Positions 11,868-25,374 of a stretch of DNA of 64,000 bases are shown one piece after another (within the stretch, counting starts at the first letter, position 1; every line of letters begins with the position of its first letter). Position numbers and translations under genes: made by a program. Under the pieces are notes generated by a model that worked only from the letters and a program-made list of their open reading frames with translations, searched no databases and had not been told where the DNA came from. The stretch is from Brachypodius melanocephalos (lineage: Eukaryota > Chordata > Aves > Passeriformes > Pycnonotidae): the NCBI GenBank assembly GCA_013398615.1, contig VZSR01003807.1, forward strand, positions 2,944,307-3,008,306, read 5' to 3'.

Positions 11868-14034
11868 CTGTTTAAAAAAAAAATCCTAGTTAGAATACAT
11901 GTGCAACAGATACGAATATTCCTGAAGGACAGAGGAGGAAGAACAGCCTCAGATTTCCTTCTTCATGTATACATTAGCCTTCCTATCTCTGTACAGCTGG
12001 AGATTGACACAAACCAGCTCCACCTGTGATCAGGGCAGAAATTCCTCATCAGAATCCTGAGGAGTCTCAGCAGCCCAATCAATGTAACTCAGTCATTTAA
12101 AGGAAAGAGCAGAGAGGGTACTGCTGCACTTATGACTCTTCTGTTTCAGCTAAGCTGAAACCAATATGAGAACTCTTTAGACCCATGTTAAAATGGCCAA
12201 GGAAGCCTATTCTGTACAAACTGTATATTAATTCTCTCTTCGAGATTTATGTGCTACCTCCTCATCCATCTTGAATTTTATGCCATAGGCCATACCTTAA
12301 ATACTTTTTCTAATCTCCTTAACTTATCTAAAAGAAGTCCAGAGCTGTTTAGAGAAAAAAATCTTAAACCTCTTTTTTTAAGGACTATGCATTTTTACAA
12401 TTGCACAATAATCATTTAATGTTGTTGTATATATATTTTTAATTTTTAGATTTTTAACAGCCATTTCAGTTGCTGAAGATTTCATTGCAAGTGTTATGAA
12501 ATTGTTAGCTAGACTTACAAGTTAAAATGCATTTAATAGTTTAAGATTACTTCCTTAAGTTTCGAGGAAGAAAAGTGTGTGTTTTATTAAAGAGGTTCAT
12601 GAACTGGTATGACCTTTCTGGGAAGTGAGAGAAAAGGATACCTTTAAATTACTTCAAAAGTGAAAGAACTCACAATTCCATGCTGATTTGCAATTTACCT
12701 GTGTATATTTTATTCCAAGGCTAAGAACTCTCTGTTAACACAGCACATAGCTTCACTTCCTTCCGTACTTAAGTTCCATACTGTAATAGCCAATAACCTA
12801 CACACCATCCACACAAGGCTTGATCCAGGTCTACCTGACACCTGTCACACACAGCAGGCTGTGGGTAAAGTTCATGGCAAGACATGCAAGAAGTTTTTGT
12901 TGCTTTGCCACATCAGAACCTAGTAATGTATAAATGTCAGATTCTTTGAATCTTTTGGATGGTAAAAAAAGAATTTCTCAACCCTTCAGTAAGATTTACT
13001 AGGATGACAATTTCATACTAGTGTTCTATATCCTTTCCTTCCTCACCAGTGTTCTGCTTTTTCCAAGTTTCTCTACTAAAAGAGAACCCTGAACAGCCTA
13101 AAAAGCTCTCCACTTCCCCTTTCTCTCTTCTGCATTGCAGAATTGTGCATAATGAGCCTCGAGCCTCACCTCATGAATCAAAGGACAGAATACAGTTCAT
13201 GAATCAAAGGAGAGAATCTGTGGGTTTCCTCACAAGCCTTCTGGACTCTTCTAGGATAAAACTGAGCTATCTGTGAAGCAGAATTCCAAATGGCAAGGTC
13301 ATACTGGGTGCACAAAACCCACTTGCTTGCTTAGCCCCACAGCCATAGATGTAATTGCCCAGCTGCTTGCTGACCCCCACAGTCCCTAAAACAGCCATAC
13401 ATCACTGTTTCCTCACTGGGAAATTCACATTTGCAGCCCCTGAGCTATGATCTATTGGATCTTTCTCACACATCACCTCAACATGCAATGTTAGGACTTC
13501 TCCTCTTAATCTCCCTTGTTTGCAATGTTAGCTCTTAGCATACACTTCCTCTCCTCTCTTACCTCTAGCAGACCTTGTCAGAGAACAAAAGGAAGGATGG
13601 AACCTTAAACTGAGAGGCATAGCCTACTGCAGTAATCCTCAGCAAGAGCTGGAATTCAGCCATCTTCCCAGTACATTAAATGTCCCTTCTCCTGGCTCCA
13701 GTGCTACTCAATGCACATTCTGCAACTTTAGTTGCCTGAACCTCCTTCAACTAAATCACTGTCCTCCAACCTGCCAAGAACATAATCTCCCGGAGGGGAA
13801 AATCTGCTTCAGAGATTTTGGTTAGTACTGCCTAAAGAGCACCAGCCCTGCTGGTGATATGACTGCAGCACTTCATTAACAGACAGGACTGATACCAACC
13901 ATGCAGACATGGTGAGGAATTTCACCTCACCACAGTACTTTCAGGAAGCAACCTCTGTGGTTCTGGAACCCAGGCATCACTCTGGCTGCGTGCTGTACAC
14001 AGTAATCAGCAAAAAATATTTACAGGCAACTTAC
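11868..14034. other. PCNX2 intron, 2167 bp
   Basis: Contains a 26-bp tandem duplication at 13171-13220. Otherwise no repeat or coding signal was recognised. Confidence 0.75.
13171..13220. repeat. 26-bp direct tandem duplication
   Basis: TCATGAATCAAAGGACAGAA at 13171 recurs at 13197 as TCATGAATCAAAGGAGAGAA, a period of 26 bp and about 1.9 copies with one or two differences. Confidence 0.85.
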
Positions 14035-14144
14035 ATCAGCACAGATGGGTCGCTGCTTTGTCTGCTGAGGTGATAAGAAAGTGCAACTAGCAGACCACAG
14101 AAAGCAGAGAACAGCGCTGGAATGTGCTGTGCATCCCAGGGTTC
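14035..14144 (-). CDS. PCNX2: PCNX2 exon: membrane segment HIPALFSAFCGLLVALSYHLS (110 nt, phase 0 to 2)
   Basis: The acceptor is CTGTCATCCCCTCAG and the donor TGAT|GTAAGTTG. The peptide EPWDAQHIPALFSAFCGLLV then ALSYHLSRQSSDPSVL is among the most conserved pecanex blocks; SYHLSRQSSDPSVL is nearly invariant between PCNX1 and PCNX2. The last codon is split AT|A and gives Ile, where the mammalian protein has Met as far as I recall. It is separated from the previous exon by a 10.6-kb intron. Confidence 0.97.
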
Positions 14145-16257
14145 CTGAGGGGATGACAGAAAGCAAGTTAGGAATGCAGAACTTAAAAAGCCAAAGTAAG
14201 TAGGTTGAGCCAGACATCATATATGCCATGTTGCACACACGTAACATCTAAACTTGTACACCATCTACCACAGACTGAAAATCCTTTTTCATATCAAAGT
14301 CTATTACTGTGAAAAAACCCAACAATTAAAACCATGTTTTGTGGACATATTATGCAACTCCCCTATAATCAGCAATTAGCTAGGAAATCACACGAAAGGC
14401 AAGTTTTCTTTCCTCTATAATGAAACGTTAGAGGAAAATTCTCATTAAAATGAGACCTGAGTGAAACCAACTGCAGTGTATTTATCTACAAGCTAAACTG
14501 ATATGCAGTTACTAGACCTGTAGCCAGACTGCACATAACAGATGACAATATCACACAGATCAGGCAGTGGGGTTTCTTTCAGACATGTTTCTGCTGCCTT
14601 GTGCACTACACCCAGACCCTGCCTGGATGCTAACACAGCACAGAGGGAGAGCACTCGCCACCGTGTGTGACATCCCCGAGCAGGGAAACGAGACAATGGA
14701 CACACTCGCCAACACACTCTGGACATAACTAAGATGAGAAACTCTCTCCAGGTGACTTGAACAGCTAAAACTGGCTAGAAAGAAGAAGAGAAAGAATATA
14801 AAGCTGAAGGAACACTTATCAAGATTAGTTTTATCTGTGAAGTCATCAGGTACAAATTAGGGATCCCCAAGACATACTTGTGAGTCCTATCTGTGAGGAA
14901 CACACATTTTGTCTGTGAAGGACACAGAAACTTGAATCAAATCCACAGCCATTTCACTTACTAGTTGTGCTCCTCGCCGCCACATAACTTCTACCTGATT
15001 AACCAAATGTGAACTCACCAGATCCTGGCATCGGAGCCACAGCCAGATTCTGGACAGGTTTTGAGAAGCAGTGCTGGTAAGATCTGTGAAACTTCAGTTA
15101 GTGCAAACAAGACTTCTTCTGCCCAGTTATCTCTTGCTTTGAAAACTCAACAGTTAGTGCAGGACCAATATTTTCAGAGGACAAACTAGGTTTATTAGCC
15201 TTATTTTGCTCAGTTACATGCATGATTTCTTAGCATGTTAGGAAACACTCCATTTCTTTCAGGTGCAATGAATACTGACGACTAACTTTCTTTCAAGTGT
15301 CAAACATCTAACCCATTGCAGCACGGAATTTTGTAATTTAATTCTGATATTCTCGTTATCCTAAGAGTAGTACCAAAAAATGAAATTTTAATTCCAAGAA
15401 CGATCTTTCCCTCATCATACTACTGAACATCACAAAAATGAAAGACAGAAGAGCCAAGTTCTATCAAACAATCCTACCCAAAACAGTAATTACAAACAAA
15501 AGAGAGATTCATATGCTATTACTGAAAGAATCCAGCACCATTTATTTGACAATTCAAATTTTACCATACAATCCTACTCTTCATTTCATTCCCAGTTTTG
15601 GGGCCAAATATATTTCAAGTCAGTTTTTCCCATGCTTAGTCCCCTGTCATATTCAATTCATACTCTTCAAAACACTGAAGAAAATTAACTGAAGACAAAA
15701 TGTTTTGGAAATGGCGGAACCACAACCTATCAAATATCCTTTGCACTTTCAGGGCAATGCAACTGTGTGCAGATCCTCCCAGGAGCTTCTAGTGTATGAC
15801 TGACCCTTTGCCCTGCAACTTCTTTTGAAAACAAAAGACTATCAAGAGTTGGGCAATATTCCTGATATTGAAATTCATCAGCAGCCAGTTTGAAAAATCA
15901 TTCCACTCATTTTCTACTTTAAAGCTGTACATGGCCGAATCCCCACATTAATGTCTCAGGAACTCTATTTCTGTATTTTTTGCATATTACACATAGCTTC
16001 TGTGTGGCCTGTGTTTCAGGTTCAAACTGTCATTGTCCCCCCAGAACTCAGACATCAGGGAGCCAGAAAAGCAGGCAGGACAGGCATCAATATTTGCTAT
16101 GTGCCTAGAGAACAGGATTTTCCAGAAAATGCTACACAATGTTGTAGAAAAGATGAAAATGAACAAGAGTGTCATTTCCCCACAATATCAGTGTGATGTA
16201 CCCTCTTCCATTTTGTCATTTTCCTCCCCCACTAATGATGCCTGGTAGCTTTAAATT

Positions 16258-16297
16258 TAAAAAAAAAAAAGAAAAAAAAAAAAAAAGAAAATAAAAA
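16258..16297. repeat. A-rich tract interrupted by G
   Basis: Runs of 10 or more A separated by single G residues, similar to the tract at 8361-8399. Confidence 0.85.
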
Positions 16298-16886
16298 ACC
16301 AATATAGTTGGTAATTGAACAATGATTCTTCTCAGTGGGAAAACAGGAATGACAGGTTTTACTCTTGGAAGCTGGTATTATCTGTCATACTAGACAGGGA
16401 CTTTCACTTCCTAGTTTACCTCACTGGGTTGAGGTGGCATGTAGTGCTTTCATACATAGCTTTGACTTCAATGCAGACACTCACGTAGTCATTTCCAAAA
16501 CAAGTGAAACAGACTTACAGGGTTAAGGATGAAAGCCATGAGTTACAACAGACCCAGTGGCGGGAGTGGGGGTGTTCCATTCCAACCACAGAATTGCCTA
16601 ATCCCAAAACAATCCACCAGAGGGGGAGATAAAGGTGTCCTTGAACTCATGAGCCTTTTACCACTGCTAGAGGTGGAAAGACAAATGGATTTTTAAAAAG
16701 TAGTGTTAGTAGTTTTCTGTCCTACATTATTTATCCTTTTTACTTTTTTCTCCTAAAAAAAACTGCATGTAGCACACTTATCTTTCAAAGATATGCTCAA
16801 ATAAATCATATGTTCTACTCCAGAGACAAAAAGTGCTCAGAACAGAGAGCCAATTATGCTAAGTAGAAATTCTTGTTACTTTTTCT

Positions 16887-16943
16887 GGGGTTTTTTTGTT
16901 GTTGTTTTGGTTTTGGTTTTTGTTTTTTGTTTTTGTTTTTTTA
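16887..16943. repeat. T/G-rich simple tract (GTTTT-type units)
   Basis: Repeats of GTT, GTTTT and GTTTTT units end in TTTTTTTAATTTCAG, which resembles a plus-strand splice acceptor. No plus-strand exon is supported after it. Confidence 0.85.
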
Positions 16944-17111
16944 ATTTCAGAGCATTCCTCTCAAGTCAACGATGACTTTGCAGATTGGTGCAGTGACAGC
17001 ATCACTGGAAGTGAAGGTGTTGGCACAGTGGCTGGGTTTTTAAACATGAAGACAAACCTTAGTTGGTCTTCACACACCTGACTTTCCATTCTCATGGTTT
17101 CATCAGAGAAC

Positions 17112-17165
17112 AGCCTGGGTTGGAATGGACCTTTAAAAGTCACATACTCCCTTGTGCAATTCAAT
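17112..17165 (-). mobile_element. Short CR1-type 3' end, minus orientation
   Basis: AGCCTGGGTTGGAATGGACC then TTTAAAAGTCACATACTCCC fits the reverse complement of CR1 termini (GGTTGGAAGGGACCTTTAAAGATCATC...). The 5' part is not recognisable, so it is a short old relic. Confidence 0.6.
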
Positions 17166-20100
17166 CAGACTTTCTTGGGTCTTTCTCCTTACCTCCACAC
17201 CCCTGCTTCATCATGGATCTGTGCCATTGCTCATATACCAAGCAATAAGCAAGAAGTGTTGATGGTCAACCATTCCATACGTTTAATGGTAAAGATGGAA
17301 ATATATACTATAATCCTATTTCTGAACAGCTAGAACACTGACTTTCTGAAAGAGATTGTAAAGGGAACCCTCTTTGCCCCTCAAATTATGAGAAAATAGT
17401 AAGAACTTGTTCTCTACAAGGCTAACTCTAAGCTTAACACCATATTACCATGGATATTCCTTTTCAGTGAACACTGACAACAAAATATATCAATTAATGA
17501 GCCTCAAGTTACACAGATTAAAGACAAATTCTAGAAAGAGATCCCCACTGGCCTTATCTTATCATTATCCATGGAAAACAAGGCATTACTTTCCCAGATG
17601 ATTTCCAAAAATGTGACAATTGATGTGACAGTTACCAAAATAAAGGTATCACTGCCTACTCCAAGTAACACTGGTCCTCATTCTCAGCAATTGCTGTTAT
17701 CTTGGACTGCATTTTCACTGCTAAAACTTAAAATCCATAAAGACTGGACTGATACAGAGGTGTCCATGGGTAACACACCACGTTACACAACAGGATCCCA
17801 GTCTGTGACTGTAATTCCCTGGCTAAAAAGGAAGATGAGCAGCAGCTTCAGGCAGGAAGCATGGATACTCATATTTCACATAATGGTGAGTTTATCCTAA
17901 AGAAATACTGCAGATTTCTACATTCCTGTACAGTGACATACAGTGAGAGCAACCCTGGGCCATGCTGGATTCTACAGGCATAATTTCTTTTTTCTATCTG
18001 GAAAATAACTTCTTATTATACACAGCAAACTAAGAGCATAACTACTGAAGTTATGTCTGCAGTGTAAGACTTGACTATGGCTGCAAACTTCACTTACTGA
18101 AAGGCATGGTATCTAGGAATACTCTCCCAATAGCTCTTGCTTGAACCTCAGAGGTCTCTAAATTGGAAAAAATATTGCCTCCAAAACCTCCAAAAGGACT
18201 GCAAATATTCTATGCAGTAGAAATAAAGCTGTCCAATAGTATTATACTTCTGGTTTTGGTCACTTACACATACAGGAATTCTGTCTATACACACAAGGCC
18301 ATTCACTGCTGTCTAGAAATTTATTTGGGCAGTCTTAGCAGACTGAGGTAGATGTATGCTTGCAACTCTTTCCCACCATAAAACCCTTAGACAAGTATTT
18401 CAGAATTATTAGTACACAGATGAAGACTGCATCACTGAAGACGGGAAGCAAGAAGCACTGTTACTCTGATAAATGAGTTTCAAACTGATTAAACAAACCA
18501 AACTACATTCATGTGAGCTGAGAACAGTTTAAAATACACACAGGACTTTTAGTAACTGTCCACTGAAGCAATAAAAAAGCCCCCAGAAAGCACTTTCTTC
18601 AGGTATGAGGTAACAGAAAATATGTAACTTGCATTTCAAAAAATATACATTTACACGGAGCTGGAAAAAGCTGGTGTGCCACATATGAACACATTCGTAT
18701 CAGTTAAATTTTTCTGACCCAAGTCCAAAAATCTGAATTTTTTTTTCCAGGCTGATAGAGACAAACTTCAAGTTCCATACCCAGAAAAAAAGAAAAAAAA
18801 ATTATCTGGATGACAAGTAATTAACTAGTTCTGGAGACATTTCAAATCCAAACCAACTGATATGAACAGAAGGCAGAAGACAAGGACTGACTGATTCCAG
18901 AAACATTCAGGGATGTGCTCTTCTGCCCCATGGCAAAACCCTGGAACACTGGAATGCTAAAGACTGATATCAGGTTGGCTAAATTCCAGACCAAATATTT
19001 GTAGAAAAATTAAGAGGGCATACCTGACTTTTCTTTTAAACATCTTTTAAATATTTGGGCACAGACCACAAAACAGATGGTGCAAGAGACAAAAATCAGT
19101 ACATCATGAAATTCTAGTCAAGTGAAAAAGATGGCACAGAAATTCCCATGTCTCCAATCTGATGGATGTAATATCTGAAAAATAAAAACATCTCCTCATG
19201 GAAAAAGAGAAAAGTCTTTCCTATATCAAAGCCAAGGTAGCTATTAGAGCTGCCAATTTCTGTTCAAGATTACAGGACTGAAGATGAGATCAAAAATAAA
19301 GCCAGGCTGAAGTGAACTCAGGTAATGTTACACTAAGCTCAGTTACCCAAGAGTTTCAAAAAAAGCAGTGAGCTAAAAAATTGCTGCTATTGGATGCAAG
19401 AATCCAAAGAATGAACAAAAGAGCTGATAAAACCATGCTTAGAATTTAGAGCTTTGTCTTAAGCAAAAGTAAATGAAAGTTCATAGAGGACCTGGAAAGA
19501 ACTGGAATAAGGAGTGATGATATCATTAAACAGAGGTCGGGGAGATAGATAAATTTCAAAGCAAGCAGGAGAAACTCAGAGTTTTGCACTTCAGAATCTA
19601 AGACATTCACCTATGTACTCCTCTGAAACCAGGTTTCCAGTATTGTTATATGCAAGGATGGATAAGCAGCTGGTGTCCTCACTGTATCACTCACAACACA
19701 AATATGTCGTGGGGAAAGATTTATGAAGAGATGCTCTACAGCACCTCAAAGCTGTAACCAATCACCTTTGCATAACTGGGACAGCACAACAAGAATCTAT
19801 CCGTGTTGCACTCACACAATACACTGCTTTCAGTGACAGCAGTGATAAATGGTGCCCTGTCCATCAGTCCTCAAGGCCTCAAACACACAGAGACCAGCTA
19901 TTTTGTGCTCGCAGTTTTATGGAGAAATCATCTGTGGTAATTTCAGATGCAATACTCTGTACTTCCTACTGTGAACAATTCTGGGTTACTTCTTTATGTG
20001 ACAGCTTTACAGAAAATGAAAGCTGATCATCTCAGCAGTAGCACCACGAGAGGAGGTCCTGACAAGCTGTGGACCCACAGCTTCTCCACACCAATATCAA

Positions 20101-22588
20101 GCAAGGGCAAAGCTGCTCAGGGGCACTATGAGGATGGGAGCCATTGCTCGGCCACAGCAGCTGGGACCCGTTTGCTTCCCAGTGACCTCTGAACAACACG
20201 TTCCTTTTACTCCTCCATGTGTCTAAGTCACACAGTGCACACACAGGTATTGTCATCTCACAAAGAGTTTGTGCCTGCCCTGGTGACAGTCAGTCCCTTA
20301 TCTTGGTTGTGTGAAAGTGCACATTGGGCAACATCACAAACAGCCCAGGTCTGCCAGGTGAGCAGTGTGGAGCCACTCCCCAGAACATGTCATGTGCTTC
20401 TTTCTGATCAAGGCCTGTGATGGGACATGACAGCAGCCTGACACCTGACCCAACCCACACCCTCACTGTTCACACAAGACTACAGACCTGTCCGTCCTTT
20501 TTTATGTGCTATGTGCCTTTTAGCCACAAGAGAGAAATATTTCTGGTCATGTGATTGCAAAGGCACTGCAAGGTCACTCAGAAAGAGTGACAGGGCCAGA
20601 TGAACTTGTCAGACATGTCAAACTTTGTCTGCAGGTCACAGGATGAACTCTCAGCTGAGAATACTGTATAATAACTCTCCTCGGGCAACTTACCTGAATG
20701 AAAATCCGTGAGAATTATTAAGTTAAACTGTTAAGTTAAACTTACTTAGACGTAAGTTAAATGACACGTCCATACCACAGCTGCTTTTTCATAAAAGCTC
20801 TCAGTTGGTCTTGTACAACATAATTCAACAGCAAAATCAGTCTGGACAAGGCACAGGACTTCAGCACAGGCCTGTTAAATCTCATTTTTCAGAGCTTATA
20901 TTCAGATGCTGACAGTTACCTTGAGTACTTACACTGCTCTGTGAACATACCCCAAAACAATTCCTACTTCCTCATTTTCTAAAACTGAAGTTGTAGAGAA
21001 AACAATTAATTGCTGTGAATTTACTATTCTAAATGAATTTCAAAATCTGAGCACAACTAAATTAAACTACTGTATGTATATATAGGTTATGCTCTAAAAA
21101 AGAACAAGAAAAACTCACTTAAGAACACAGATTTATTATAGAATAAAGATTTGTTTTATTTTAATGAAAAAGGAAAATAATATGGTACATTAATTATTCT
21201 TCCAATTAACTTCTTCATGAGTAATATATTTCCTTTCAGAATAATTAACGTACACAGAGAAAGCAGACCAATTCACCCTGCAAGATTATAACAAGAACAC
21301 AAGAACCACTTAAGGAAGGAGAGAATCAAGCCTGCTACCACTGGAATGTTCTTCAGGCTGGGCATTTTATGTGAGCAATTGTTCACCAGTAAAAAGCACA
21401 AAATCACTTAGAGATCCATTCTCCTCTGCAATTTATTTCAGGAAATAGAACTCTGGTAGTTACACCTGCTGAGCTGTAAGATGTTCTGCCAATAAATAGA
21501 GTTGACATTTGAGGATGCTACATTTCAGCCAAAAAAATACACTTTGCAACCCAGAAGTCCTCTGCCAAATAGAATCTATCATGTTTCCCTGCCTTGAAAA
21601 ATTTTGATTATGGTGACTTTTTCTTTTTTTGACCTCCATGAATATTGAAAATTTTGCTCTGTTGGTTTTGGCAAAAGAGAACAGAGTAAAATAAGAATAA
21701 AAAATAAATAACAGCTAAAAAGTGCAAGTATGGAAGAGATGTTCCTTCTACCTTTAAAGAAAACCACCTTACTAGTGTTTTGCAAACACCTCAGTGGAAC
21801 AGACTACAGCATTTGCTCAGTTTTGAGCTAAAGTCTACAATTTCTAGTGCACCAAAAATTAAAATCTTCACTTCATTAAGATCATAAATTGCTGCTCATT
21901 ACTTATCAATACAGTTTGAGTTACTTACAGGAGAATTAGACCACCTTTCACAGTGCGCCCTATTCAGGATCAGATTAAGCCCATTCCTACTCTACCCCCA
22001 TCAACCAAATAATCATTCTCTTGCAGCATTACATAAATCAGATATTTTTTCAAAATAAAGACCTCTGGACCTGACTGAAGAACAAGAAGGCTTAACACAA
22101 GTTAAACCTTATTTCACAACTTCTAGAAGAAAAAAAATATATGAAATTTCAAGCACCCCGGCAGACTGAGATTATGAGCTGAAGCAAGAGGAATCATCTT
22201 TACATGCTTTAAATTAACCTTCTGAGAAGTGGCTTCACAAGAACAGTGCCATTAAAATTTAAATTAACTTTAACTTCTGTGTGAACAGAAAGTCTGAACC
22301 TAATATTAGTAATTTACAACAGATATCTTGTAAATCTTTCACAGCACTCAACTTCAGGGTAGCATTAAAAGCATATTTCTAAGCAGTTTGAAGCCTAATC
22401 TACAAGGAGATTGCTTATCTACAAAGCCACCTGCATGCTGTAATTTAAAGTATTGTGCTGAGAAAAGGGTATGTAGACTATTTTAAGTGGCTTTTTTCCC
22501 CTACTGTTTACAAAAAAAATTTTTGAAGTATCTGTAATACAACTTCCCTAATCTCAACTAGTGAATCGGCATCTGCTAATCTTAGGAA

Positions 22589-22626
22589 GAAAAAAAAGAG
22601 GGAAAAAAAAAAAAAAAGAAAAAAAA
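22589..22626. repeat. A-rich tract interrupted by G
   Basis: Poly(A) with GAG and single G interruptions. No attached element was recognised. Confidence 0.85.
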
Positions 22627-23842
22627 TCCTTCCCCAGGTATCTGGCTGTTTAACAGTAGTTTAACTCCTGCCTTCCATGTAGCCCTTTTCATTTTTATCC
22701 TTGTTTCTCATCTCAGTTATCCATTTTCTCCCTCTGTTCATCCTTAAGGAGAGCCTCCTTCTCTGTCCCAGCTGCCAGTCTCCGAATCGTTAACATAGCC
22801 AGAAAACAGCAGTAGGAGTACTGGCTACTTTTGCAGGAAACTGCACAAGTTAAACTGTGGAATCAATCACACAGCTGGGTCAGGTCTAACCAATACAATT
22901 GATAAACTAGGTGAGCCAGGTGACAGGAGATTCCCTGGGAGAACACCACATGTCCAAAGACATTTAATTTCAAGTGTCTTAACACAGCAGCTGAGTTGCT
23001 GTCATTTATTTTGTAAGGACTCAAGCCACCAAATGTTTAACACATTTTACCTTACTATTGGGAGTGGTTAAGAACACACAGCCAGCTCAGATCATCTGCA
23101 AGTAACCATTAAGGCATTTTAATTGTCCTTTTTTGATTTAAGGCTACTGTTTAAAATTTCAAGCAAAATAATCTTGAAAGCCACTATAAAAATGCTTATG
23201 TTCCTAGAAGAACTCCCTTAAAGGAACACCTGACTGCCCCTCTCATCTGTGTAAATGGCCAGCCCGGGTGCTGACACGACACATCCTTGGCAGTTGCAGA
23301 ACCTCATGTTGGGTTCTCCATGTGTGCTGTGCATGTGCCACCACAAAGCTTCCTCTGACATGTGCCCACAAGATGTCAAGGGCAGCTTGTCAACCACAGC
23401 ACATCCTGCTGCACCCCTGCATGGACACTGACAGCATCCAGCCCTCCATTAAACACTGCCAAAAGGCTGGCCCTCAGAGGATAAATTTTCTTACAAGTCT
23501 AACATGAAATTCTGGTCTTGCTGTGTTCACTGGGAATTTCACAGCCACCTTGAAGGCAGACAAAATTTCAATGCCATTTTTAAATGTCCCATGCAGAGGA
23601 CTGCACATTAATGCACTACACATTAATATATTAAAAAAAAATTAGAAAAGCTTTAGATTGAATATTGCCCCAAACTGAGCATCACTGGTAAGGGAACCAG
23701 CCCTATGCCAGCATAGAGAGCTGTGGCACACCTGCATCCTGAGCACCATAACCAACTGACTCTCCACATCTGAAGTTAACAGCAAAGCAAGAGAAGGCAC
23801 AGAGCAGCATGACTTGGCTACCTCTGAGAAAGCAGCTGCTTT

Positions 23843-24145
23843 ACAGGAGAAAGGCTGGGACTCTTCAGTTTAAAGAGATGGCTGAGGGAGATATATCTGA
23901 TGTCTGCAAAACTGTAAAGACAGCGGATGAAAAGAATGCAGACCAGGTTTTCCACAAATCCTACAATATTAGGCATCAGGAAGACCTGGTGAAATTAGCA
24001 GATCAGCTTAAAACCAAGGAAGGACAGCACTGCTTTGCACAGAGCACAGTGAACATCTAGAATTTGTTGGCACAAAGCTGTGGAGCCAGAGGGGTCCAGC
24101 ACATTTTGAAGGGATTTGAAAATTCATAGACAAGTCCACAGACAC
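23843..24145 (+). mobile_element. Ancient CR1-like LINE fragment, plus orientation
   Basis: Successive phrases match the CR1 family that is abundant in turtles and other reptiles and old in birds: GGCTGGGACTCTTCAGTTTA (consensus type GGGACTTTTCAGCTTGGA), CAGCTTAAAACCAAGGAAGG (GGTTTAAAACAAATAAAAGG), GCACAGAGCACAGTGAACAT (GCAGCGCACAGTCAACCTG) and GAATTTGTTGGCACAAAGCT. An 83-codon open frame at 23809-24060 lies inside it and is part of this relic, not a gene. Confidence 0.7.
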
Positions 24146-24698
24146 CAAATGATATAAGCACACTCTCCGACATCCTTAGTCTAACGGTTATGGGATATAG
24201 GAAAAAGGTGGCAAACCCAGTCATCTGGCTTGCTTTAAATTTCTAAATTGCATTCCCTGTGGATGCAGACCCATTACTTTCTTAGATGGTCCACTGGCCT
24301 GCTCAACATTTAAGTTCTTAGGCATTTCGTTATGAAGAAACAACAAAAACCTTACTAGGAATTATGAGCAAATTTGCCCTGGCTATGCAGGTCAACAGAG
24401 ACCGTAGCTTTTTAAGTCAAGGCTGCTGTTTATGTTTGTAGAGAAAATTCAGTGGATCATTTCAGACTGACACATATAAGAGGCAAACAATCACAGGTAT
24501 TAGATACACATTTGCTTCAGCATTTCTGCTACAGTTTTGGTCTATTTCAGTGTAACTAACGTGCAGAAACTGAAGCATGGCTTGCAAATCTATCTATAAG
24601 CAGCAACAATGTAGGACCAGACAATGCTAGTCTCCCTAGATTACATCAGTTTCCAGCTTGAAATTTTGAATTGTTCCAGTGTTGTTTTTCTGGCTTAC

Positions 24699-24790
24699 CT
24701 TCACTGCACTGAAGCAGAAGGCATATAGGACAATCAGAACAACAAAGCTTCGGGAAATGCTGTACAGTGCAGATACAAACCCAGCAGCAG
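24699..24790 (-). CDS. PCNX2: PCNX2 exon: membrane segment SFVVLIVLYAFCFSAVK (92 nt, phase 1 to 0)
   Basis: The acceptor is GTCTCTATTTCAG and the donor GAAG|GTAAGCC. The peptide AAGFVSALYSISRSFVVLIV then LYAFCFSAVK corresponds to the pecanex ALYSxxxSxxxxxLLYxxCxxAxK segment. A run of Gly/Ala codons (GGT GGT TCT G|CT GCT GCT GGG) spans the junction. Overlapping open frames on the two other minus-strand phases are shadows. Confidence 0.96.
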
Positions 24791-25374
24791 CTGAAATAGA
24801 GACATGTGGTAAGTGGGAAGAAAGAGGATCTTTGTTTCTGACACAAACTAAGACGACAGTGTAGATGCATCTCAATCTTCCCTGCTACTTAAGCTATAAT
24901 GAAAAATAAAAAACCCACTACCAACAAAAAAATCTTGATGCTTCATCTCTCAAGGGCCTTTTTTAATCTCTGAGTGAAATAACACAAAAAAATTATCACA
25001 CATCAAATATCTTGTCAATATGCCATTCTGTGGAAGAATGCAAACTTTTTTTCCTAGATGTTAACAGATAAAGAAAGCTAAAGGTTTTCTTTTTTTAATA
25101 AATATAGTAAAGATTCACATCACTCATGGCAGGAAAGAGCTCTGATATCAACCACAATCTGCAATCTATAGTTTTGAAAACTTGTATACAACTTCTCAAA
25201 AGCAAAAAGAAACCTAATCAAGTGAGCCTTATAAGTATTCACCCCACTGTTAGATGGATAGCACTAGTTTATTGAGCTTTAACATGCACTGTGCTATATA
25301 ACATGCAATAATACATTCTATTTTGAGGTTATAAGGCCAGAAAGGGACAGCTCAGGCTACAGATGGCTACTTAC
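24791..25374. other. PCNX2 intron, 584 bp
   Basis: AT-rich; nothing recognisable beyond the splice sites. Confidence 0.85.

Larger units (their letters stand above)
14145..24698. other. PCNX2 intron, 10554 bp
   Basis: Contains A-rich tracts at 16258-16297 and 22589-22626, a T/G-rich tract at 16887-16943, a short CR1 3' end near 17112-17165 and an ancient CR1-like fragment near 23843-24145. No other gene was found; the open frames here (for example 17571-17900, 109 codons) lack any other support. Confidence 0.75.

Noticed and set aside
14020..14247. 75-codon minus-strand open frame over the PCNX2 exon at 14035-14144
   Set aside because: It is in the wrong frame. The correct frame reads EPWDAQHIPALFSAFCGL and is bounded by splice sites.
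23809..24060. 83-codon plus-strand open frame as a small gene
   Set aside because: The DNA matches an old CR1-like 3' region and the frame is incidental.
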